Positions 45,601 to 60,600 of a stretch of DNA of 64,000 nucleotides are shown here, one piece after another. This stretch comes from Pachypanchax playfairii (lineage: Eukaryota > Chordata > Actinopteri > Cyprinodontiformes > Aplocheilidae): contig SSNP01000149.1 of the NCBI GenBank assembly GCA_006937955.1, positions 886,469-950,468 of the forward strand, in the 5' to 3' direction. The notes under the pieces were generated by a model that was not told the origin of the DNA, did not search any database, and saw nothing but the letters and a program-made list of their open reading frames with translations. The position numbers and the translations under genes were made by a program. Within the stretch, counting starts at the first letter, position 1. The number at the start of each line of letters is the position of its first letter.

Positions 45601-48600
45601 CATCAGACCACAGAGCTGAGAAATGTAGACCCATCAGACCACAATGCTGATAACTGTAGACCCATCAGACCACAGAGCTGCGAACTGTAGACCCGTCAGA
45701 CCACAGAGCTGATAACTGTAGACCCGTCAGACCACAGAGCTGATAACTGTAGACCATCAGACCACAGAACTGATAACCGTAGACCATCAGACCACAGAAC
45801 TGATAACTGTAGACCCATCAGACCACAGAGCTGATAACTGTAGACCCATCAGACCACAGAGCTGAGAACTGTAGACCCATCAGACCACAGAGCTGATAAC
45901 TGTAGACCCATCAGACCACAGAGCTGATAACTGTAGACCCGTCAGACCACAGAGCTGAGAACTGTAGACCCGTCAGACCACAGAGCTGAGAACTGTAGAC
46001 CCATCAGACCACAGAGCTGAGAACTGTAGACCCATCAGACCACAGAGCTGAGAACTATAGACCCGTCAGACCACAGAGCTGATAACTGTAGACCCATCAG
46101 ACCACAGAGCTGATAACTGTAGACCCATCAGACCACAGAACTGAGAACTGTAGACCCATCAGACCACAGTGCTGAGAACTGTAGACCCGTCAGACCACAG
46201 AGCTGATAACTGTAGACCCATCAGACCACAGTGCTGAGAACTGTAGACCCGTCAGACCACAGAGCTGATAACTGTAGACCCATCAGACCACAGAGCTGAT
46301 AACTGTAGACCCGCCAGACCACAGAGCTGATAACTGTAGACCCATCAGACCACAGAGCTGATAACTGTAGACCCATCAGACCACAGAGCTGAGAAATGTA
46401 GACCCATCAGACCACAATGCTGATCACTGTAGACCCATCAGACCACAGAGCTGCGAACTATAGACCCCTCAGACCACAGAGCTGATAACTGTAGACCCAT
46501 CAGACCACAGAGCTGAGAACTGTAGACCCATCAGACCACAGAGCTGAGAACTGTAGACCCATCAGACCACAGAGCTGAGAACTGTAGACCCATCAGACCA
46601 CAATGCTGATAACTGTAGACCCATCAGACCACAGAGCTGCGAACTGTAGACACATCAGACCACAGAGCTGATAACTGTAGACCCATCAGACCACAGAGCT
46701 GATAACTGTAGACCCATCAGACCACAGAGCTGAGAACTGTAGACCCGTCAGACCACAGAGCTGAGAAATGTAGACCCCTCAGACCACAATGCTGATAACT
46801 GTAGACCCGTCAGACCACAGAGCTGATAACTGTAGACCCATCAGACCACAGAACTGATAACTGTAGACCCATCAGACCACAGAACTGATAACTGTAGACC
46901 CGTCAGCCACAGAGCTGATAACTGTAGACCCATCAGACCACAGAGCTGATAACTGTAGACCCATCAGACCACAGAGCTGAGAACTATAGACCCGTCAGAC
47001 CACAGTGCTGAGAAATGTAGACCCATCAGACCACAGAGCTGAGAACTGTAGACCCATCAGACCACAGAGCTGATAACTGTAGACCCATCAGACCACAGAA
47101 CTGAGAACTGTAGACCCATCAGACCACAGAGCTGAGAACTGTAGACCCATCAGACCACAGAGCTGATAACTGTAGACCCATCAGACCACAGAGCTGATAA
47201 CTGTAGACCCATCAGACCACAGAGCTGATAACTGTAGACCCATCAGACCACAGAGCTGAAAACTGTAGACCCATCAGACCACAATGCTGATAACTGTAGA
47301 CCCATCAGACCACAGAACTGAGAACTGTAGACCCATCAGACCACAGTGCTGAGAACTGTAGACCCATCAGACCACAGAGCTGAGAACTGTAGACCCCTCA
47401 GACCACATAGCTGATAACTGTAGACCCATCAGACCACAGAGCTGAGAAATGTAGACCCATCAGAGCACAATGCTGATAACTGTAGACCCATCAGACCACA
47501 GAGCTGAGAACTGTAGACCCGTCAGACCACAGAGCTGAGAACTATAGACCCGTCAGACCACAGAGCTGATAACTGTAGCCCCGTCAGACCACAGAGCTGA
47601 GAACTGTAGACCCCTCAGACCACAATGCTGATAACTGTAGACCCATCAGACCACAGAACTGATAACTGTAGACCCATCAGACCACAGAACTGATAACTGT
47701 AGACCCATCAGACCCCAGAGCTGATAACTGTAGACCCATCAGCCCACAGAACTGAGAACTGTAGACCAATCAGACCACAGTGCTGAGAACTGTAGACCCG
47801 TCAGACCACAGAGCTGAGAACTGTAGACCCGTCAAACCACAGAGCTGAGAACTGTAGACCCATCAGACCACAAAGCTGATAACTGTAGACCCATCAGACC
47901 ACAGAGCTGAGAACTGTAGACCCATCAGACCACAGAGCTGATAACTGTAGACCCATCAGACCACAGAACTGATAACTGTAGACCCGTCAGACCACAGAAC
48001 TGAGAACTGTAGACCAATCAGACCACAGTGCTGAGAACTGTAGACCCGTCAGACCACAGAGCTGAGAACTGTAGACCCATCAGACCACAGAGCTGAGAAA
48101 TGTAGACCCCTCAGACCACAATGCTGATAACTGTAGACCCATCAGACCACAGAGCTGAGAACTGTAGACCTATCAGACCACAGAGCTGAGAAATGTAGAC
48201 CCCTCAGACCACAGAGCTGACAACTGTAGACCCATCAGACCACAGAGCTGAGAACTGTAGACCCCTCAGACCACAGTGCTGATAACTATAGACCCATCAG
48301 ACCACAGAGCTGAGAACTGTAGACCCATCAGACCACAATGCTGATAACTGTAGACCCATCAGACCACAGAGCTGCGAACTGTAGACCCGTCAGACCACAG
48401 AGCTGATAACTGTAGACCCGTCAGACCACAGAGCTGATAGCTGTAGACCCATCAGACCACAGAGCTGAGAAATGTAGACCCCTCAGACCACAATGCTGAT
48501 AACTGTAGACCCATCAGACCACAGAGCTGCGAACTGTAGACCCGTCAGACCACAGAGCTGATAACTGTAGACCCATCAGACCACAGAGCTGATAACTGTA

Positions 48601-51600
48601 GACCCGTCAGACCACAGTGCTGAGAAATGTAGACCCATCAGACCACAGAGCTGAGAAATGTAGACCCCTCAGACCACAAAGCTGATAACTGTAGACCCAT
48701 CAGACCACAGAGCTGAGAACTGTAGACCCATCAGACCACAGAGCTGAGAACTATAGACCCGTCAGACCACAGAGCTGATAACTGTAGACCCATGAGACCA
48801 CAGAGCTGAGAACTGTAGACCCATCAGACCACAGAGCTGATAACTGTAGACCCATCAGACAAAGAGCTGAGAACTGTAGACCCATCAGACCACAGAGCTG
48901 ATAACTATAGACCCGTCAGACCACAGAGCTGATAACTGTAGACCCATCAAACCACAGAACTGATAACTGTAGACCCGTCAGACCACAGAACTGATAACTG
49001 TAGACCAATCAGACCACAGTGCTGAGAACTGTAGACCCATCAGACCACAGAGCTGAGAACTGTAGACCCATCAGACCACAGAGCTGATAACTGTAGACCC
49101 ATCAGACAACAGAGCTGAGAACTGTAGACCCGTCAGACCACAGAGCTGAGAAATGTAGACCCCTCAGACCACAATGCTGATAACTGTAGACCCATCAGAC
49201 CACAGAGCTGAGAACTATAGACCCATCAGACCACAGAGCTGATAACTATAGACCCATCAGACCACAGAGCTGAGAAATGTAGACCCATCAGAGCACAATG
49301 CTGATAACTGTAGACCCATCAGACCACAGAGCTGAGAACTATAGACCCGTCAGACCACAGAGCTGATAACTGTAGACCCATCAGACCACAGAACTGATAA
49401 CTGTAGACCCATCAGACCACAGAACTGAGAACTGTAGACCCGTCAGACCACAGAGCTGAGAAATGTAGACCCCTCAGACCACAATGCTGATAACTGTAGA
49501 CCCATCAGACCACAGAGCTGAGAACTGTAGACCCATCAGACCACAGAGCTGAGAACTGTAGACCCATCAGACCACAGAGCTGATAACTGTAGACCCATCA
49601 GACCACAGAGCTGAGAACTGTAGACCCGTCAGACCACAGAGCTGATAACTGTAGACCCATCAGACCACAGAGCTGATAACTGTAGACCCATCAGACCACA
49701 GAGCTGAGAACTGTAGACCCATCAGACCACAGAGCTGAGAACTATAGACCCGTCAGACCACAGAGCTGATAACTGTAGACCCATCAGACCACAGAGCTGA
49801 GAACTGTAGACCCATCAGACCACAGAGCTGATAACTATAGACCCATCAGACCACAGAGCTGAGAAATGTAGACCCATCAGAGCACAATGCTGATAACTGT
49901 AGACCCATCAGACCACAGAGCTGAGAACTGTAGACCCGTCAGACCACAGAGCTGATAACTGTAGACCCATCAGACCACAGAGCTGAGAACTGTAGACCCA
50001 TCAGACCACAGAGCTGATAACTATAGACCCATCAGACCACAGAGCTGAGAAATGTAGACCCATCAGACCACAATGCTGATAACTGTAGACCCATCAGACC
50101 ACAGAGCTGAGAACTGTAGACCCATCAGACCACAGAGCTGAGAACTGTAGACCCATCAGACCACAGAGCTGATAACTGTAGACCCATCAGACCACAGAGC
50201 TGCGAACTGTAGACCCGTCAGACCACAGAGCTGATAACTGTAGACCCGTCAGACCACAGAGCTGATAACTGTAGACCCATCAGACCACAGAGCTGATAAC
50301 TATAGACCCATCAGACCACAGAGCTGAGAAATGTAGACCCATCAGACCACAATGCTGATAACTGTAGACCCATCAGACCACAGAGCTGCGAACTGTAGAC
50401 CCGTCAGACCACAGAGCTGATAACTGTAGACCCGTCAGACCACAGAGCTGATAACTGTAGACCCATCAGACCACAGAGCTGATAACTGTAGACCCATCAG
50501 ACCACAGAACTGAGAACTGTAGACCCATCAGACCACAATGCTGATAACTGTAGACCCGTCAGACCACAGAGCTGATAACTGTAGACCCGTCAGACCACAG
50601 AACTGACAACTGTAGACCCATCAGACCACAGAGCTGAGAACTGTAGACCCATCAGACCACAGAGCTGAGAAATGTAGACCCATCAGAACACAATGCTGAT
50701 AACTGTAGACCCATCAGACCACAGAGCTGCGAACTGTAGACCCGTCAGACCACAGAGCTGATAACTGTAGACCCATCAGACCACAGAGCTGATAACTGTA
50801 GACCCATCAGACCACAGAACTGATAACTGTAGACCCATCAGACCACAGAACTGCGAACTGTAGACCCGTCAGACCACAGAGCTGATAACTGTAGACCCGT
50901 CAGACCACAGTGCTGAGAAATGTAGACCCATCAGACCACAGAGCTGAGAACTGTAGACCCATCAGACCACAGAGCTGATAACTGTAGACCCATCGGACCA
51001 CAGAGCTGATAACTGTAGACCCATCAGACCACAGAGCTGAGAACTGTAGACCCATCAAACCACAGAGCTGATAACTGTAGACCCATCAGACCACAGAACT
51101 GATAACTGTAGACCCATCAGACCACAGAACTGAGAACTGTAGACCCATCAGACCACAGAGCTGAGAAATGTAGACCCATCAGACCACAATGCTGATAACA
51201 GTAGACCCATCAGACCACAGAGCTGCGAACTGTAGACCCGTCAGACCACAGAGCTGATAACTGTAGACCCGTCAGACAACAGAGCTGATAACTGTAGACC
51301 CATCAGACCACAGTGCTGATAACTGTAGACCCATCAGACCACAGAGCTGAGAACTGTAGACCCATCAGACCACAGAACTGAGAACTGTAGACCAATCAGA
51401 CCACAGTGCTGAGAACTGTAGACCCATCAGACCACAGAGCTGAGAACTGTAGACCCATCAGACCACAGAGCTGATAACTATAGACCCATCAGACCACAGA
51501 GCTGAGAAATGTAGACCCATCAGACCACAATGCTGAGAACTGTAGACCCATCAGACCACAGAGCTGCGAACTGTAGACCCATCAGACCACAGAGCTGATA

Positions 51601-54600
51601 ACTGTAGACCCATCAGACCACAGAGCTGAGAACTGTAGACCCATCAGACCACACAGCTGATAACTGTAGACCCGTCAGACCACAGTGCTGAGAAATGTAG
51701 ACCCATCAGACCACAGAGCTGAGAACTGTAGACCCATCAGACCACAGAGCTGATAACTATAGAACCATCAGACCACAGAGCTGAGAAATGTAGACCCATC
51801 AGACCACAATGCTGATAACTGTAGACCCATCAGACCACAGAGCTGAGAACTGTAGACCCGTCAGACCACAGAGCTGATAACTGTAGACCCATCAGACCAC
51901 AGAGCTGAGAACTGTAGACCCATCAGACCACAGAGCTGATAACTGTAGACCCATCAGACCACAGAACTGATAACTGTAGACCCGTCAGACCACAGAACTG
52001 ATAACTGTAGACCAATCAGACCACAGTGCTGAGAACTGTAGACCCATCAGACCACAGAACTGATAACCTTAGACCATCAGACCACAGAACTGATAACTGT
52101 AGACCCATCAGACCACAGAACTGATAACTGTAGATCCATCAGACCACAGAGCTGAGAACTGTAGACCCCTCAGACCACAGAGCTGATAACTGTAGACCCA
52201 TCAGACCACAGAGCTGAGAAATGTAGACCCATCAGACCACAGAACTGATAACTGTAGACCCATCAGACCACAGAACTGATAACTGTAGACCCGTCAGACC
52301 ACAGAACTGAGAACTGTAGACCCATCAGACCACAGAGCTGCGAACTGTAGACCCGTCAGACCACAGAGCTGATAACTGTAGACCCGTCAGACCACAGAGC
52401 TGATAACTGTAGACCCATCAGACCACAGAGCTGATAACTGTAGACCCGTCAGACCACAGTGCTGAGAAATGTAGACCCATCAGACCACAGAGCTGAGAAA
52501 TGTAGACCCCTCAGACCACAAAGCTGACAACTGTAGACCCATCAGACCACAGAGCTGAGAAATGTAGACCCCTCAGACCACAATGCTGATAACTGTAGAC
52601 CCAACAGACCACAGAGCTGATAACTGTAGACCCATCAGACCACAGAGCTGAGAACTGTAGACCCATCAAACCACAGAACTGATAACTATAGACCATCAGA
52701 CCACAGAACTGATAACTGTAGACCCATCAGACCACAGAGCTGATAACTGTAGACCCATCAGACCACAGAGCTGAGAACAGTAGACCCGTCAGACCACAGA
52801 GCTGAGAACTGTAGACCCCTCAGACCACAGAGCTGATAACTGTAGACCCATCAGACAACAGAGCTGAGAAATGTAGACCCCTCAGACCACAATGCTGATA
52901 AATGTAGACCCATCAGACCACAGAGCTGATAACTGTAGACCCATCAGACCACAGAACTGATAACTGTAGACCCATCAGACCACAGAACTGATAACTGTAG
53001 ACCCATCAGACCACAGAACTGATAACTGTAGACCCATCAGACCACAGAGCTGATAACTGTAGACCCATCAGACCACAGAGCTGAGAACTATAGACCCGTC
53101 AGACCACAGAACTGATAACTGTAGACCATCAGACCACAGAACTGATAACTGTAGACCCATCAGACCACAGAACTGATAACTGTAGACCCATCAGACAACA
53201 GAACTGATAACTGTAGACCCGTCAGACCACAGAACTGAGAACTGTAGACCAATCAGACCACAGTGCTGAGAACTGTAGACCCGTCAGACCACAGAGCTGA
53301 GAACTGTAGACCCATAAGACCACAGAGCTGAGAACTGTAGACCCATCAGACCACAAACTGATAACTGTAGACCCATCAGACCACAGAACTGATAACTGTA
53401 GACCCATCAGACCACAGAACTGATAACTGTAGACCCATCAGACCACAGAACTGATAACTGTAGACCATCAGACCACAGAACTGATAACCGTAGACCATCA
53501 GACCACAGAACTGATAACTGTAGACCCATCAGACCACAGAACTGATAACTGTAGACCCGTCAGACCACAGAACTGATAACTGTAGACCAATCAGACCACA
53601 GTGCTGAGAACTGTAGACCCATCAGACCACAGAGCTGAGAACTGTAGACCCATCAGACCACAGAGCTGATAACTGTAGACCCATCAGACCACAGAGCTGA
53701 GAACTGTAGACCCATCAGACCACAGAGCTGATAACTGTAGACCCATCAGACAACAGAGCTGAGAACTGTAGACCCATCAGACCACAGAGCTGAGAACTAT
53801 AGACCCGTCAGACCACAGAACTGATAACTGTAGACCCATCAGACCACAGAGCGGATAACTGTAGACCCGTCAGACCACAGAACTGATAACTGTAGACCCA
53901 TCAGACCACAGAGCTGATAACTGTAGACCCATCAGACCACAGAGCTGAGAACTGTAGACCCATCAGACCACAGAGCTGATAACTGTAGACCCATCAGCCC
54001 ACAGAACTGATAACTGTAGACCCATCAGACCACACAACTGATAACTGTAGACCCATCAGACCACAGAGCTGAGAACTGTAGACCCATCAGACCACAGAGC
54101 TGATAACTATAGACCCATCAGACCACAGAGCTGAGAAATGTAGACCCCTCAGACCACAAAGCTGATAACTGTAGACCCATCAGACCACAGAACTGATAAC
54201 TGTAGACCAATCAGACCACAGTGCTGAGAACTGTAGCCCCATCAGACCACAGAGCTGAGAACTGTAGACCCATCAGACCACAGAGCTGAGAACTGTAGAC
54301 CCATCAGACCACAGAGCTGATAACTGTAGACCCATCAGAGCACAGAGCTGATAACTGTAGACCCATCAGACCACAGAACTGAGAACTGTAGACCCGTCAG
54401 ACCACAGAACTGATAACTGTAGACCCGTCAGACCACAGAGCTGATAACTGTAGACCCATCAGACCACAGAGCTGATAACTGTAGACCCGTCAGACCACAG
54501 AGCTGAGAAATGTAGACCCCTCAGACCACAGAGCTGATAACTATAGAACCATCAGACCACAGAGCTGAGAAATGTAGACCCATCAGACCACAATGCTGAT

Positions 54601-57600
54601 AACTGTAGACCCATCAGACCACAGAGCTGAGAACTGTAGACCCATCAGACCACAGAGCTGATAACTGTAGACCCATCAGACCACAGAACTGATAACTGTA
54701 GACCATCAGACCACAGAACTGATAACTGTAGACCCATCAGACCACAGAGCTGATAACTGTAGACCCATCAGACCACAGAGCTGAGAACTATAGACCCGTC
54801 AGACCACAGAGCTGATAACGGTAGACCCATCAGACCACAGAGCTGCGAACTGTAGACCCGTCAGACCACAGAGCTGATAACTGTAGACCCATCAGACCAC
54901 AGAGCTGATAACTATAGACCCATCAGACCACAGAGCTGATAAATGTAGACCCATCAGACCACAATCCTGATAACTGTAGACCCATCAGACCACAGTGCTG
55001 AGAACTGTAGACTCGTCAGACCACAGAGCTGAGAACTGTAGACCCCTCAGACCACAATGCTGATAACTGTAGACCCATCAGACCACAGAGCTGAGAAATG
55101 TAGACCCATCAGACCACAGAGCTGATAACTATAGACCCAGCAGACCACAGAGCTGATAACTGTAGACCCATCAGACCACAGAGCTGATAACTGTAGACCC
55201 ATCAGACCACAGAGCTGATAACTGTAGACCCATCAGACCACAGAACTGAGAACTGTAGACCCATCAGACCACAGTGCTGAGAACTGTAGACCCGTCAGAC
55301 CACAGAGCTGAGAACTGTAGACCCATCAGACCACAGAGCTGAGAACTGTAGACCCATCAGACCACAGAGCTGATAACTGTAGACCCATCAGACCACAGAG
55401 CTGATAACTGTAGACCCGTCAGACCACAGAGCTGAGAACTGTAGACCCATCAGACCACAGAGCTGATAACTGTAGACCCATCAGACCACAGAACTGATAA
55501 CTGTAGACCCATCAGACCACAGAGCTGCGAACTATAGACCCGTCAGACCACAGAGCTGATAACTGTAGACCCATCAGACCACAGAGCTGATAACTGTAGA
55601 CCCATCAGACCACAGAGCTGATAACTGTAGACCCATCAGACCACAGAGCTGAGAAATGTAGACCCATCAGACCACAAGGCTGATAACTGTAGACCCATCA
55701 GACCACAGAACTGAGAACTGTAGACCCATCAGACCAAAGAGCTGAGAACTGTAGACCCATCAGACCACAGAGCTGAGAACTATAGACCCGTCAGACCACA
55801 GAGCTGATAACTGTAGACCCCTCAGACCACAGAGCTGATAACTGTAGACCCATCAGACCACAGAGCTGATAACTATAGACCCATCAGACCACAGAGCTGA
55901 GAAATGTAGACCCATCAGACCACAATGCTGATAACTGTAGACCCATCAGACCACAGAACTGATAACTGTAGACCCATCAGACCACAGAACTGATAACTGT
56001 AGACCCGTCAGACCACAGAGCTGAGAACTGTAGACCCATCAGACCACAGAGCTGATAACTATAGACCCATCAGACCACAGAGCTGAGAAATGTAGACCCA
56101 TCAGACCACAGAGCTGATAACTGTAGACCCATCAGACCACAGAACTGATAACTGTAGACCCATCAGACCACAGAGCTGATAACTGTAGACCCATCAGACC
56201 ACAGAGCTGAGAACTGTAGACCCGTCAGACCACAGAGCTGAGAACTGTAGACCCATCAGACCACAGAGCTGAGAACTGTAGACCCATCAGACCACAGAGC
56301 TGAGAAATGTAGACCCATCAGACCACAATGCTGATAACTGTAGACCCAGCAGACCACAGAACTGATAACTGTAGACCAATCAGACCACAGTGCTGAGAAC
56401 TGTAGACCCATCAGACCACAGAGCTGATAACTGTAGACCCATCAGACCACAGTGCTGAGAACTGTAGACCCAGCAGACCACAGAGCTGATAACTGTAGAC
56501 CCATCAGACCACAGAGCTGATAACTGTAGACCCTTCAGACCACAGAGCTGAGAACTATAGACCCGTCAGACCACAGAGCTGATAACTGTAGACCCATCAG
56601 ACCACAGAGCTGATAACTGTAGACCCATCAGACCACAGAGCTGATAACTGTTAACCCATCAGACCACAGAACTGATAACCGTAGACCATCAGACCACAGA
56701 ACTGATAACTGTAGACCCATCAGACCACAGAACTGATAACTGTAGACCCATCAGACCACAGGGCTGATAACTGTAGACCCGTCAGACCACAGTGCTGAGA
56801 ACTGTAGACCCGTCAGACCACAGAGCTGAGAACTGTAGACCCATCAGACCACAGAGCTGAGAACTGTAGACCCATCAGACCACAGAGCTGAGAACTGTAG
56901 ACCCATCAGACCACAGAGCTGATAACTGTAGACCCGTCAGACCACAGAGCTGATAACTGTAGACCCATCAGACCACAGAACTGATAACCGTAGACCAATC
57001 AGACCACAGAGCTGAGAACTGTAGACCAGTCAGACCACAGAGCGGAGAACTGTAGACCCGTCAGACCACAGAGCTGAGAAATGTAGACCCCTCAGACCAC
57101 AGTGCTGAGAACTGTAGACCCGTCAGACCACAGAGCTGATAACTGTAGACCCATCAGACCACAGAGCTGAGAACTGTAGACCCATCAGACCACAGAGCTG
57201 ATAACTGTAGACCCATCAGACCACAGAACTGAGAACTGTAGACCAATCAGACCACAGAGCTGAGAACTGTAGACCCGTCAGACCACAGAGCTGAGAACTG
57301 TAGACCCATCAGACCACAAAGCTGATAACTGTAGACCCATCAGACCACAGAGCTGATAACTGTAGACCCGTCAGACCACAGAGCTGATAACTGTAGACCC
57401 GTCAGACCACAGAGCTGATAACTGTAGACCCATCAGACCACAGAGCTGAGAACTGTAGACCCATCAGACCACAGAGCTGAGAACTGTAGACCCATCAGAC
57501 CACAGAGCTGATAACTGTAGACCCATCAGACCACAGAGCTGAGAACTGTAGACCCGTCAGACCACAGAGCTGAGAAATGTAGACCCCTCAGACCACAATG

Positions 57601-60600
57601 CTGATAACTGTAGACCCATCAGACCACAGAGCTGAGAACTGTAGACCCCTCAGACCACAATGCTGATAACTGTAGACCCATCAGACCACAGAGCTGATAA
57701 CTGTAGACCCATCAGACCACAGAACTGATAACTGTAGACCCATCAGACCACAGAACTGATAACTGTAGACCCATCAGACCACAGAACTGATAACTGTAGA
57801 CCCATCAGACCACAGAGCTGAGAACTGTAGACCCATCAGACCACAGAGCTGATAACTGTAGACCCATCAGACCACAGAGCTGAGAACTGTAGACCCATCA
57901 GACCACAGAGCTGAGAACTGTCGACCCATCAGACCACAGAGCTGATAACTGTAGACCCATCAGACCACAGAACTGAGAACCGTAGACCATCAGACCACAG
58001 TGCTGAGAACTGTAGACCCGTCAGACCACAGAGCTGATAACTGTAGACCCATCAGACCACAGAACTGATAACTGTAGACCCATCAGACCACAGAACTGAT
58101 AACTGTAGACCCATCAGACCACAGAACTGATAACTGTAGACCCGTCAGACCACAGAGCTGATAACTGTAGACCCATCAGACCACAGAGCTGATAACTGTA
58201 GACCCATCAGACCACAGAACTGAGAACTGTAGACCCATCAGACCACAGTGCTGAGAACTGTAGACCCGTCAGACCACAGAACTGATAACTGTAGACCATC
58301 AGACCACAGAGCTGAGAACTGTACACCCATCAGACCACAGAGCTGATAACTATAGACCCATCAGACCACAGAGCCGAGAAATGTAGACCCATCAGACCAC
58401 AATGCTGATAACTGTAGACCCATCAGACCACAGAGCTGATAACTGTAGACCCGTCAGACCACAGAGCTGATAAATGTAGACCCGTCAGACCACAGAGCTG
58501 ATAACTATAGACCCATCAGACCACAGAGCTGAGAAATGTAGACCCATCAGACCACAATGCTGATAACTGTAGACCCATCAGACCACAGAGCTGAGAACTG
58601 TAGACCCATAAGACCACAGAACTGATAACTGTAGACCCATCAGACCACAGAGCTGTTAACTGTAGACCCATCAGACCACAGAACTGACAACTGTAGACCC
58701 ATCAGACCACAGTGCTGAGAACTGTAGACCCGTCAGACCACAGAGCTGATAACTGTAGACCCACCAGACCACAGAGCTGATAACTGTAGACCCATCAGAC
58801 CACAGAACTGATAACTGTACACCCATCAGACCACAGAGCTGAGAACTGGAGACCCATCAGACCACAGAGCTGATAACTGTAGACCCATCAGACCACAGAG
58901 CTGATAACTGTAGACCCATCAGACCACAGAGCTCAGAACTGTAGACCCATCAGACCACAGAGCTGAGAACTGTAGACCAATCAGACCACAGTGCTGAGAA
59001 CTGTAGACCCATCAGACCACAGAACTGATAACCTTAGACCATCAGACCACAGAACTGATAACTGTAGACCCATCAGACCACAGAACTGATAACTGTAGAC
59101 CCGTCAGACCACAGAACTGAGAACTGTAGACCAATCAGACCACAGTGCTGAGAACTGTAGACCCGTCAGACCACAGAGCTGAGAACTGTAGACCCATCAG
59201 ACCACAGAGCTGATAACTGTAGACCCATCAGACCACAGAGCTGAGAACTGTAGACCCATCAGACCACAGAGCTGATAACTGTAGACCCATCAGACCACAG
59301 AGCTGAAAACTGTAGACCCGTCAGACCACAGTGCTGAGAACTGTAGACCCATCAGACCACAGAGCTGAGAACTGTAGACCCATCAGACCACAGAGCTGAG
59401 AACTGTAGACCCATCAGACCACAGAACTGAGAACTGTAGACCCATCAGACCACAGTGCTGAGAACTGTAGACCCATCAGACCACAGAGCTGAGAACTGTA
59501 GACCCATCAGACCACAGAGCTGATAACTGTAGACCCATCAGACCACAGAGCTGATAACTGTAGACCCATCAGACCACAGAACTGATAACTGTAGACCCGT
59601 CAGACCACAGAGCTGATAACTGTAGACCCATCAGACCACAGAGCTGATAACTGTAGACCCGTCAGACCACAGTGCTGAGAAATGTAGACCCATCAGACCA
59701 CAGAGCTGAGAACTGTAGACCCATCAGACCACAGAGCTGATAACTGTAGACCCATCAGACCACAGAGCTGAGAACTGTAGACCCGTCAGACCACAGAGCT
59801 GAGAAATGTAGACCCATCAGACCACAATGCTGATAACTGTAGACCCGTCAGACCACAGAGCTGATAACTGTAGACCCATCAGACCACACAGCTGATAACT
59901 GTAGACCCGTCAGACCACAGTGCTGAGAACTGTAGACCCATCAGACCACAGAGCTGAGAACTGTAGACCCATCAGACCACAGAGCTGATAACTGTAGACC
60001 CATCAGACCACAGAACTGATAACTGTAGACCCATCAGACCACAGAGCTGAGAACTGTAGACCCGTCAGACCACAGAGCTGATAACTGTAGACCCGTCAGA
60101 CCACAAAGCTGATAACTGTAGACCCATCAGACCACAGAGCTGATAACTGTAGACCCATCAGACCACAGAGCTGAGAACTGTAGACCCATCAGACCACAGA
60201 GCTGAGAACTGTAGACCCATCAGACCACAGAGCTGAGAACTGTAGACCCGTCAGACCACAGAGCTGATAACTGTAGACCCATCAGACCACAGAGCTGATA
60301 ACTGTAGACCCATCAGACCACAGAGCTGAGAACTGTAGACCCATCAGACCACAGAGCTGATAACTATAGACCCATCAGACCACAGAGCTGAGAAATGTAG
60401 ACCCATCAGAGCACAATGCTGATAACTGTAGACCCATCAGACCACAGAGCTAAAAACTGTAGACCCATCAGACCACAGAGCTGATAACTGTAGACCCATC
60501 AGACCACAGAACTGATAACTGTAGACCCATCAGCCCACAGTGCTGAGAACTGTAGACCCGTCAGACCACAGAGCTGATAACTGTAGCCCCATCAGACCAC

